DNA of 64,000 nt from the NCBI RefSeq assembly GCF_904849725.1, contig NC_058522.1, forward strand, positions 235,451,084-235,515,083, given 5' to 3'. The notes beneath the pieces were generated by a model. The model searched no databases. It was not told where the DNA came from and saw only the letters and a list, made by a program, of their open reading frames with translations. The translations under genes were made by a program, and so were the position numbers. Numbering within the stretch: the stretch's first letter is position 1; each line of letters opens with the position of its first letter. Below are positions 35,098-45,200 of the stretch, in pieces. The DNA comes from Hordeum vulgare subsp. vulgare. Lineage: Eukaryota > Streptophyta > Magnoliopsida > Poales > Poaceae.

Positions 35098-36645
35098 TGG
35101 TACTTCTCAAACAAGAGCGCCAGAAATTGACACGTTGACGGAGATTGGGCTTGCATTGGGTTTTCCCTTGAAGAGGAAAGGGTGATGCAGCACAGGAGTA
35201 GTAAGTATTTCCCTCAGTTTGAGAACCAAGGTACCGATCCAGAAGGAGGGTCTCATCAAGTCCAGAGTACCTGCGCAAACACAAACAAACTTGCACCCAA
35301 CACTTCAAAGGGGTTATCAATCCCTTCAAGACTGTTTGCAAAAGTGAGATCTGAAGGCGGAAAGTGCAACGAAGTAAAAAAGTGTAAGGCTGAAAATATG
35401 GTGTCGAATAGACCATGGGGGACATAGTGTTCACTAGAGGCTTCTCTCAAAATAGCAAGTATTACGGTGGGTGAACAAATCACTGTCGAGCAATTGATAG
35501 AACCGCGCAAAGTCATGACGATATCTAAGGCAATGATCTAGCATATAGGCATCACGTCCGAGACAAGTAGATCGATATTTTCTGCATCTACTACTATTAC
35601 TCCACACATCGACTGCTATCCAGCATGCATCTAGTGTATTGAGTTCATGACGAACAAAGTAACGCTTTAAGCAAGATGACATGATGTAGAGGGATAATCT
35701 CAAACCAATGATGAAAACCCCATCTTTTTACCCTTGATGGCAACAACACGATACGTGCCTCGCTACCCCTTCTGTCACTGGGTGAGGTCACCGCACGGTA
35801 TGAACCCAAAACCAAGCACTTCTCCCATTGCAAGAATCATAGATCTAGTTGGCCAAACAAAACCCACAACTCGAAGAGAATTACAAGGATATGAAATCAT
35901 GCATAAGAGAGATCAGAAGAAACTCAAATAAGATTCATAGATAATCTAATCATAAATCCACAATTCATCGGATCTCGACAAACACACCGCAAAAGAAGAT
36001 TACATCGGATAGATCTCCATGAAGATCATGGAGAACTTTGTATTGAAGATGCAAGAGAGAGAAGAAGCCATCTAGTTACTAGCAATGGACCCGTAGGTCT
36101 ATGGTGAACTACTCACGCATCATCGGAGAGGTCATGGTGTTGATGGATAAGCCTTCCGTGTCCGAATCCCCCCTCCGGCAGGGCACCAGGACATGCCCCA
36201 GATGGGATCTTGCGGAGACAGAAGCTTGCGGCGGCGGAAAAGTGATTACGATGCTCCCCTCATGTTTTTGGGAATATTTGGGAATTTATAGGCGCAAGAT
36301 CTAGGTCAGGGGACCTCCAGGGGGCCCACAAGCCTGCATGGCGCGCCCCCCTGGCCGCGGGGTGGGGGCTTGTGGGGCCCCTGGGGCTCTTCTGGCTTGG
36401 CCCCCAAGCTCTCCGATCTTCTTCCGTTCAAAAAAAATCTTTTCGGGGATTTTCTTCCGTTTGGACTTCGTTTCAAAATCTCCTCTGAAAGGGGTTAAAA
36501 ACATGGAAAAAAACAGGAACTGGCTCTTGGCACTGAGTTAATAGGTTAGTCCTAGAAAATAAATAAAAGGCATGCAAAACATCCAAAGTTTGACAAGATA
36601 ATAGCATGAAACCATAAAAATTGTAGATACGTTGGAGACATATCA
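35098..36645 (-). repeat. 5' LTR of Athila-2
   Basis: On the minus strand it starts TGATATGTCTCCAACG and ends GAGAAGTACCA. The primer binding site follows 10 nt later. Confidence 0.9.
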
Positions 36646-36650
36646 TGCGT

Positions 36651-36870
36651 CCAAATACAACAGAGCTCCACCAGAACCGGAGCAAGGAGGACCGCCGTCG
36701 TGCCTCCACTAGCCATGCCAGATCTGGATGCGAGCAGCGCATGGGAGGCACGTTTATCCTCGGCATATGAGCCGACAGAAAACCAGCCGAAGCCACCCAT
36801 GGCCATGGGGCACCGGCCAAAACCGCTGCGGTCGATGAGAGCTCACACGCGCGCAAAGCTAGTCATATCT
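36651..36870. other. Flank of Athila-2, continuation of the unclassified repeat
   Basis: Moderately GC-rich DNA, no gene recognised. It continues the sequence interrupted at 29477, since both sides carry the TGCGT duplication. Confidence 0.4.
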
Positions 36871-36987
36871 CGAAGGGTCTCAGGCGTATTTTATTAGAAG
36901 GGAACAATACTAGCACAAGGTTTTATAGTCTATGCGAGGTAGACCGAGCACTACAAGAGCAAAACCTCATAAAAGAACAACCAGCGG

Positions 36988-39900
36988 CTAAGCAAGATCG
37001 GTTATCAAACCGACCGATTTCAAGGAGAGAATATCCTCGTGGATAGACTGGAAGACTTGGACAGTCGAGGAAATTTTTTTGTCAAAAATCCGGTCGTTGC
37101 GCTCTTTCCAAAGTTCCCAATGCACCAGAATAACCACCGTGTCGAAGTTTCTCCTTGCATTCTCGTCCACCTTCTCCCTGGACCGCAACCACCACTCCTC
37201 GGTAGAGCCGAAGGCCGAGCCTGAGATAGGGAAGTCCACACCTGACCATGCTGTGAGCCTACCCCAGACCTCACTTGAGAACCGGCAAAGGATGAAGAGA
37301 TGATTACAATACTCTGGCTATTGGTGGGAAAGTGAGCACACGGGATCGCATGGACAACCCCGATGCTGAAGGTTGTCGGTCGTGAGGCACTCATGATGGA
37401 CCACCAACCACATAAAGAACTTACATCGCAACGTCGTCTTGCACATCCAGATGGCACAGTGGCAAGGAAATTGGACCTTGGCCATGAAGAACATTTGGTA
37501 AGCGGAGCTCACAGAATACCGCCTATTCTTGGATATCTTCCAGCAGATGGTGTCTTGTTCTCCTTCCTGGAGCATTATGGATTCCACCATGTCCCAAATC
37601 CGCAGATATTGGGAAATCGCCTGAATAGAGGGACCACCACTAATGTCCCCAACCCAAACACATGCATGCAAGGCCTGAGCAACCGTCTTGCTCAATCGAC
37701 GCACAAAGGAGAAGAGGGCAGGAGCCAACACAGCGATCGAGCATCCTCCCAGGAGCCAGTTATCAGTCCAGAACATAGCCTTCCTATCATCACCCAGCTG
37801 AACGGCAGAACCACCCATGAACTTGGAAGCCCAAGCGTCCGAAGGGTCACGAAAGCATTACCATGGTCGAACAGCAGAACTCCAACGAGCGAAAAGCCAT
37901 TTGCATCTCAAAGCATCACCAAACGAGCTCAAATTTAGCACCCCTAGCCCACCATATTGTACCGGCATGCACACCCGAGACTAAGGAAGTAGGAAATGGC
38001 CTCTATTGATGTTGTCCTCACCCTTCTGAAAGAAGCTCCGACACCTGCCATCAATCATCTTGATATCCTACTCGGGGAGCTATAGCACCACCATGAAATG
38101 CACCGGCAAGGCCATAAGGACCGATTTGGTCAAGGTTAACCCCCCGACGACCGCCAACAGTTTTGACTTCCATCCTTCCATCTTCCTGGAGAACTTGTTA
38201 ATGAGGGGCTCAATGTGGTGACGCTGGAGCCGATAAATGGATAGAGGAATCCCCAGGTACTGTAGCGGAAAAGGTTGGAGCTTGCACGAGAAAAATGCCG
38301 CCATGCTGCCCGCTAAGCCATCGTCATAACAAATGCATGTTACAGATCACTTGTTGAGGTTCACACTAGACCAGTGCCATCCCCAAACATGCCAGTAGGG
38401 AGGAAATAACATGAAGATCCGTGGGCAATGGCTTGAAGAACACCACTGCATCATCCGCGAACATAGATGTCCTTGGAACTCCGGGGCTGTATCCAATATC
38501 CGAGAGTAGCCAGTTGCCGGTAGCCCAAGAAGCCATCGCCTGCAAAACATCCATCGCCAAGATGAAGAGAGCCGGCAAAAGCGGGTCTCCCTCGCGCACA
38601 CCACAAGCAAGGGCGAAGGCCTCAGACTACTGACCATTGATCATCACCTTAGAGGAGGCTGAAGCCAGGAGCCCACATATCCACGAGCACCATCGACGTC
38701 CAAAGCCCCTTCTCATGGGAACCTCAAGCAAAAGCTCCCAGGATACGGTGTCCAAGGCTTTCAAAATATCAATTTTCATCAAGACCGCAAAGGTTTTTCT
38801 TCCATGCAACCATTTCGCCACATTCTTCACCAGCTTGAAATTTTCATGGATATTTCTAGCAGACACAAAAGCACACTGAGCCTTAGAGATCAGACTGGGT
38901 ACAAGGGGTGCCAACCTGCCTGAGAGGGTTTTGGCGAAGATCTTGGTAGCACAATGGATGAGATTAATGGGCCTGAAGTCTGACAAATCAACGACATCCG
39001 CCTTCTTCGGGAGAAGAGTGATCATAGACGAATTAAGGCAATCAAAGGAACCAAACCTCCCTGCATGCAGTGTGTGAAACACTCGAAGTAGGTCAACTTT
39101 AACAGTGTCCCAGCAGATTTTGAAGAACAAACCGTTGAAACCATCCGGGCCAGGTGCATGATTAGATGGCATATCCATAATCAACTGACGTACTTCTTCC
39201 TCGGTAAAAGGCGCCTCCAGGCAAGAGGTCTCTTCCGGGGAGAGAGCCGACAGATCAAGAGCTCCCAAGTTAACGCCCCCGAGCGGGCAGGCGCCTCACC
39301 CATCAGTTTGCGATAAAAACCACGGGCCAGCTCCACCTTGGCCTCCGGATCTGCAACACAATGATCGCCATCCCGCAGCATTGGAATCAAACCCTTGCGG
39401 CGCCGAGCGTTTGCCTTCATATGTAAGCATTTCATGTTAGCATCCCCCTCCTTCAGATGCGTGACTCTCGAGCGCTGTCTCAATGTGACCCTCTCCAAGG
39501 AAGAGAAGGCAAGGCACTTGCCTTTGAGAAGCACCACAAGCCCGCTCTTGCTCCGAGAGGGGGCGACGATCCCTAGCCTCATCCAAGCGCAAGATAACCT
39601 CATTAGCAATATGAAACCGCAGAGTGAGTTCGCTCTGCCTCCTTTGGCCCCAGCTCCTGAGCGCCTTAGTAGTACGCCCGAGCTTGGTGTTGAAGACGAA
39701 AAACGGATCGGAACACAAAACTTCACTATCCCACGCGTTGCCGACCACATCCATGAAACCAGTCAATTTGCACTAGAAGTTCTCAAAGCGGAAGCGAAAG
39801 GCCCTAGGTCTCACCTCAAAACATGACAACAGGAGAGGACAATGATCTAACATGCTGGAAATCAAAGCCGAAATGTCGCTGGTCAAAATGTGTCCTCCCA

Positions 39901-40521
39901 AGCATCATTGTATAACACCCTGTCCGGCCTAGCCAAAATGGGGTTTTGCTGCTCATTAGACCAAGTATACTTCCGCCCCCTCAACGGCATATCCAGCAGG
40001 CCCAACACATTGATAGTATGCCTGAAATTGTCCATAACCCCCCTGGTTGGCTCGGCCACTACTTCTTTCCTCAGCATTCCTCACGATATTGAAGTCTCCA
40101 CATATGATCCAATGCAAAAGCTCCAGACTGCCCAAAGCAACAAGCTCCTCCAAAAAGCGCAGCTTCTCAGCCCGACCCTGCGGTCCATAGACAGATGTAA
40201 CCCTCCAGGTCTTGCCATCGCATAGAGAGGTCACCCTGACAGTGATAGAGAATTCCCCCTTGTGGACCAGCAAGCAACACAATCTCTTCAAGCGCCATGC
40301 CAAAAGAATCCGACCACTCGTACCACCAGCCGACAGATGATCAAACCCATCAAAGGCAGGACCAAGACACTAGCTGGCCACAAGCAGATCCACTGAAGCT
40401 AATTTAGATTCTTGCAGGCACACAAACGAAACATCATAGGGTTGCACAAACATCTTGACCGAACTCCGCCTAGCCGGGTTATTAAGACCCTGGACGTTCC
40501 ACACTAGCAAGCCTAACGACA
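36988..40521 (-). pseudogene. LINE ORF2: endonuclease, reverse transcriptase, zf-RVT, broken
   Basis: On the minus strand ORF2 starts at 40521 (MSLGLLVWNVQGLNNPARRS) with the endonuclease motif CLQESKLASVD, then CGDFNIVR and KYTWSNEQQNP. A stop interrupts it near 40370. The RT (39268-38366) shows HAPGPDGFNGLFFK, FRPINLIH, IDILKALDTVSW and MFADDAVVF, so the central Asp-Asp pair is kept. YLGIPLSIYRL follows. The zf-RVT region (37818-37020) has FWTDNWLLGG and CKFFMWLVVH. Several frame changes separate the parts. Confidence 0.85.
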
Positions 40522-40616
40522 TGGAGAACTAACATAACACCCTCAGGCTGCACACGCCTAGAGTCACGCCCGCACGACTCCACCTGATCTGGCAGCAATA
40601 GAGCGCCATGGCCAAC

Positions 40617-41225
40617 CTAGGCCAGCTCACAAAACATGTCCTCCCCTTGCACAAACAACGCCGTGACGGCCTTGATATGATGGGGGACGAGAGGCTTGTC
40701 AAATAGCTTGAAATACTCAGCCAGTGCCTGCTCTAAAACTCGCTCTTCCAGCTGAATGACCCCCATTTTGCGTAGTAGCACAGTCTGCGCATGCTCCACC
40801 ATCCCCAAACGCGTCCCAGAGCCGATCTTGCACAGGCGTTCGCTGCGCCTAGGAGTAAACACGGGCGGCAGTTGACGCTTCTTCCTCGTCGACACTGACT
40901 TAACTGACCTTGGACCCAGGATGGAGACAGGAGCTGGCAACTCCAAGCCCCCGAGGAGCGTGTCCGTAGCCTAGAGGGGGCGTTGCGGACCGACGGGAGG
41001 AAGCAACTGATGCGGAAGGAGCAGCGAGGCGATGAGAGTGTGCGGGGAGACCGTGTCGGGCTCACGGCCGCCGCCGATCCCGGCTCGATCACGAGGGGTG
41101 CCGTACTGGTCCGCTCAGCACACGACGTCACGGGGGTCCGCTCCCGTCCGGAAGGAACAGGAGGGAGCACGTCCCCCACATACGACCGTCGTGGGAGCGA
41201 TGACGAGCCGAGAACCATGGCGTTT
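40617..41225 (-). pseudogene. LINE ORF1 C-terminal fragment
   Basis: The last part (minus 40946-40617) reads RRSERLCKIGSGTRLGMVEH and FKLFDKPLVPHHIKAVTALF, a pattern seen at the end of ORF1 in grass L1 elements. The upstream half is in another frame and the N-terminus is missing. ORF1 normally binds element RNA. Confidence 0.55.
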
Positions 41226-41849
41226 CTGTATTGATGGCAAAGCCAGTCATCAATCAAGCACACATGCAACTTGATTGATTTGATGCCTAGCAACTCATGC
41301 ACGTGTAGGATCAATTCAATCACATTGTGTCCTCAAGATCCAATCTTGATGTCGTTGAGATCCCATAAAGAACAGCCATAAGCAGGGGCCCATCATCGAC
41401 GCCAGTGTCCTTCGACGACCGCGGTAGGGAAAGACGGAAGGAGAGGGGTTAGGCGGGGGGAACGACGACGCAACGAGTGTCGCCTAAGAAAAGCGACGCG
41501 ACAGTTGTATTATTTAAAAGATAAAATGTTTCAAATAAACTTTATTAAGGTTGTGACAAGTGATGCGTCACTTATCACAACATGAGAAAGCAGGATTTTT
41601 CTTTTTAGAAAAAAAGCTTTCATAGCGTTTCTATATTAAGCTCGGTATAATGGATAGCCAAAAAAGATGAAGAATCCCTAGACAACTGTCTTAAAATCAA
41701 TTACAAAATTAGCTAAGCTATCAGCAGCAGCGCTATTCGTTTTCTTGAACAATGATGAAAGTGGGAATAATTTTCAATTTATATCTCAATTAGTGATTTC
41801 GTATTTCTTCACGACATAACCAATATACCATCATTAATCAAGGTGAAAA
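41226..41849. other. Intergenic segment upstream of the host gene with a LINE tail remnant
   Basis: The minus strand at 41760-41615 reads NSAAADSLANFVIDFKTVV and then a stop, like the C-terminal end of the RNase H domain of plant LINEs, followed by an A/T-rich run. A perfect-looking hairpin lies at 41549-41580. Nothing else was recognised. Confidence 0.4.
41549..41580. repeat. Short inverted repeat (hairpin)
   Basis: TTGTGACAAGTGA and TCACTTATCACAA face each other around TGCG. Only one base disturbs the pairing. The role is unknown; it may be a MITE remnant. Confidence 0.5.
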
Positions 41850-41940
41850 TGGCTGAACTGGGCCAGCCCAGCCCAGTTCAAGAAAGTTTCGTGTCCGTTG
41901 GATAGGTCCAAGGCCCACTTCTTTTAGAGCTGGGCCCAAA
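41850..41940 (+). promoter_or_regulatory. Site II-like promoter cluster of the SSU72 gene
   Basis: Within about 85 bp there are CTGGGCCAGCCCAGCCCAG (41858-41876), AGGCCCACTT (about 41911) and CTGGGCCCAAA (about 41930). TGGGCC/GGCCCA site II motifs are known from plant housekeeping gene promoters, where TCP proteins bind. They lie 90-170 bp before the start codon. No clear TATA box was seen, which fits a constitutive promoter. Confidence 0.55.
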
Positions 41941-42025
41941 TCTCGAAGCGCAAACGCGCACACGTCGTCTAAGAGCTCTGTCGGATAGAGCCCCGACCCT
42001 ACCCTGCCGGCGGCGAGGAGCAAGG

Positions 42026-42252
42026 ATGACGGCGCCGAGGAGGTGGAGGTTCGCGATGGTCTGCTCGTCGAACATGAACCGAAGCATGGAGGCGCACGCG
42101 GTGCTGGGCCGCGCGGCGCTAGACGTCGAGTCCTACGGCACCGGCTCCCAGGTGAAGCTCCCAGGCCCGTCGATGCACGAGCCCAACGTCTACGACTTCG
42201 GCACCCCTTACGGAGGCATCTACGACGACCTCCGCCGCAAGGACCCCGACCT
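42026..42252 (+). CDS. SSU72: SSU72 exon 1
   Basis: Starts at the first ATG of the GC-rich 5' region (MTAPRRWRFAMVCSSN) and ends in phase 2 after GACCT, with donor GTCCGTAC. It holds the phosphatase loop CX5RS. The second ATG at codon 11 would remove the N-terminal strand, so the first is preferred. Confidence 0.92.
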
Positions 42253-45200
42253 GTCCGTACTATTCTAATCTCTCCCCTCTTCCTTGTTTTGGTGATCTTG
42301 TGCTCGGAGAGGCTGCTCTTGGGTTTTATTTGGAAGAAACGGGAGGCTGTTACGACCTGGCCGTTCGAAGTTTTTGGATATGGTTTATAAGAAAATTTAT
42401 GATGATTTGGAGGAAACGTAGATAAATCGTGCAATTTTTGTGCGATATCTGGGGTTCCTTCCTAGTTCCTACCCATTGTATCCCCTTTTCTCACTATTAG
42501 ATTTAGCTCCCCCGATTTTGTTTGAAGCGCCTGTCGATTCTTGTGCAGCTCTGATTGAGAGGCATGTAATCGTTAATGATTCGAGGGGGGATGCCGTAGT
42601 TCGCTTTCTGTGTGTTTACCTTTTTTTTTTAGAATCAGTGCATTGCATTAAACAGTGAGCGAAGCCAAATCGCTCGCCACTAAACCGGATACATACGGAT
42701 CGAGTCCGTTAATTACACTAGCAGGCTCTCCAGCTATCAGTACACCTCGTGCAGCAAGAGCATCAGCAACCTGATTGCAAATTCTAGGACAAGATCTTGC
42801 AGCGGTGGCTGGGCTTCAGATAGCGTCTGAGATGGGAATGGGACGAGTGTATCTGGAGACGGATGCTCTTTTGCTGAAGGAGGCCTTGGATGAAGACGGG
42901 ACTGACCTTTCTTGTATTGGCATGGTGGTTGATCAGCTGAAGGAATTCATTCGCTGTAATTTTATTGAGTGTAGGTCTGTTTTTTGTTCTGTGTGTTTAC
43001 CTGGAACACTGAGATAACTGAACTCCGGATATTTTTATCGAAATTACTTCGCGTACAATAGAATCACGTACGATGAGACGATGTGCGCTGACGGTGTTGC
43101 ATCAATTAGCAATCAACGGTGGTTATCCTATGTCGTACAGGAATCGGATGATTTTAGTCGTACCTGTAGCAAGGCTCTATTTTTATCTGTGGATTCCCCT
43201 AGCACTTCGTCAATGCATTCTTGTGCTGAGTATGGATTTGCGGTGACGCATCCAGGTACAAGAGGAACGGCCTGCTGCCAATGCTGAAGAGGAACATCTC
43301 AGTGAAGCTGGCGCCGCAGAGGTGGCAGGATAACACCGGCGATGGGGTGTTTGATATGATACTCACCTTTGAGGAGAGGGTCTTCGACTTAGTTGTTGAA
43401 GGTAATCAACTGACACGGGGACACATTTTTTTCTCTACAGAGCACTTCGGGGACTAATCGCTGGAAACCTTTAGGATTTCATGGTTCAATTCACTGAGGC
43501 TGGGATTTGGTCGTGTGCAGATATGAATAACCGCGAGCAGAGGTTATTGAAGAGCGTGCTGATAATCAATATGGACGTGAAAGATAACCATGAAGAAGCT
43601 GCTGTTGGGGCGAAGCTTGCTTTAGATTTGTGCCACAAGGTATCCAAACAGCATAACATATACAGTGTGCAAAGTTATTTCTTCCATTGATCTTGTTTAC
43701 TAATAAAAATATATCTTTGTGTTTATATTAGAAATGTATTTTGTGCAAATAGCGTAAATGCCACTGATAGTGACGAACTAACTATTAATGCTCCGCACAC
43801 TAGGGACAATACATGCTAAATTGGATTGGGCCTATCTACTACTTTGAATCTTAAATTGTAGAAAGGAGTGTTACTTATAGTAAATAAGTGTCTAAATGGT
43901 GATGGAAGATCTAGAACAGCTAAATCTTAGCGCAAGTTTACAAGTTCCAAAAGCTAGTACAGTGAATAAAAAATGAAACAGAAACAGACCATCCATCGCA
44001 ATTGGCATATTATTTGGTGACATCATCCTCTTAGCTATCCACTTCATAGCTCCGTGGTCAATCCTCTTCTGTCCTATGAGATGGTAGTTGCATAGCCAAT
44101 CCACGGGTAAGCACCGATTGAAAAGGTTCTGGTAATTTACAACTTGGACAGCAACCTACGTACAGAAAAATGACCATCAATAAATAAATACTAGTGATCA
44201 AGTCTAGCATCTCAATCACTATACAAGTGAATGTAGTTGATGCATGGAAATCTTGAGGAAATGCCAATCCAAAGATTTGTGTTTCAGGATACACCACTCC
44301 TTTTCTCATGTCAGTGGGACATGGAGTAGCCTACCTTGAAATGCGACATGATTGTAGTTCCATACCCAAGGAATATAGCATGGATTCATTATTGCAAACC
44401 TGATAATACACCTAATCGGCCAACCTAAGTGTTGTGCTGACTTTCATTGACAATCTTATTGATACTCTTATGGGAATAGTATCTCTTGTACCTGCCAAAT
44501 TGCCACTTCAAACACACCGACAAGGTTGCGTTGCTGCGTTGGTCAATTATACCTGCAGGGATCCCTCTGTAACACAACCATTCATTCCATGTAAATTCAC
44601 CTAGTTTGATCATGTGTCTGTGACACCTAAGCATTGTCTTTAACGTTGCCCTTTTTTTCTCCCAGACATTCCTCTTCAGGGCACCCTGTCCTTGAAGGAT
44701 TCACAAATTGCAACTCCCTCCACAATGTAATGCGCACAGTTTTTCAGGTTATCACTTGCATATTTCACAATATGATACTTATATACAAAATCAACAAGAC
44801 ACTCAAGTAGGACGAGTATGCCTCAAATCATCATTTAAGAGTGGGCGTACAGCTTGCCTAAAAAAAGCTGGTGCTGGCACTTCTAAAGTTATTCACGTAT
44901 TCTTGTCTCATTTTGAATTAGTCACTTAGTCCTATCTCATCAGAAAGCTCGGCATCCTATTGTGGAAAAATAATCCATGCAGCAATGAAGGTTGAAACTG
45001 TTAAAGAAAAAGTCATGCAGCAATGAAGGTTGAAACTGTTAAAGAAAAAGTCATGCAGCAATGAAGGTTTAGGGTTTAGGGTGAATGCTTTGATGCTGAA
45101 GTTCTGGGGCTTCATTTTCTTTGATCTGAAATCAGCTGCCAACCTGGGCATGCAGACACACCCTACTCCATCTAGTGCAGTGAATTCCTAGTAGGCTGGC

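Larger units (their letters stand above)
29478..36645 (-). mobile_element. Athila-lineage Gypsy LTR retrotransposon (Athila-2), complete ends, 7168 bp, no RT/INT
   Basis: Bounded by the 5-bp duplication TGCGT (29473-29477 and 36646-36650). The minus-strand element has its 5' LTR at 36645-35098, a primer binding site at 35087-35068 (TGGCGTCGTTGGTGGGGAGG, diverged tRNA-Asp type), a gag fragment, an aspartic protease, about 2.7 kb of non-coding DNA, the polypurine tract AAGCTTGGGGATGCT (31039-31025) and the 3' LTR 31024-29478. There is no integrase or RT, so it is non-autonomous. The LTR differs from that of Athila-1; both belong to the same broad lineage. Confidence 0.9.
36870..41225 (-). mobile_element. 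Plant L1-type LINE (LINE-1), degraded, minus strand
   Basis: Minus-strand order: ORF1 C-terminal fragment (41225-40617), then ORF2 with endonuclease, reverse transcriptase and a zf-RVT region (40521-36988), then a 3' UTR with AATAAAATACG near 36895. No clear poly(A) or target duplication was found. Multiple stops and frame changes are present. It lies just upstream of the host gene, in the opposite orientation. Confidence 0.8.

Noticed and set aside
41838..42434. 198-codon Arg/Pro-rich frame on the minus strand
   Set aside because: It lies antisense over SSU72 exon 1 and its GC-rich 5' region; the plus strand has a clear family match, so this is a shadow frame.
44058..44634. Possible multi-exon gene on the minus strand in intron 3
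   Set aside because: Short frames with splice-like borders are present, but no protein family could be recognised, so no gene is claimed.
44976..45070. CRISPR-like repeat
   Set aside because: Directly adjacent 38-bp copies without spacers, in plant DNA: an ordinary tandem duplication.
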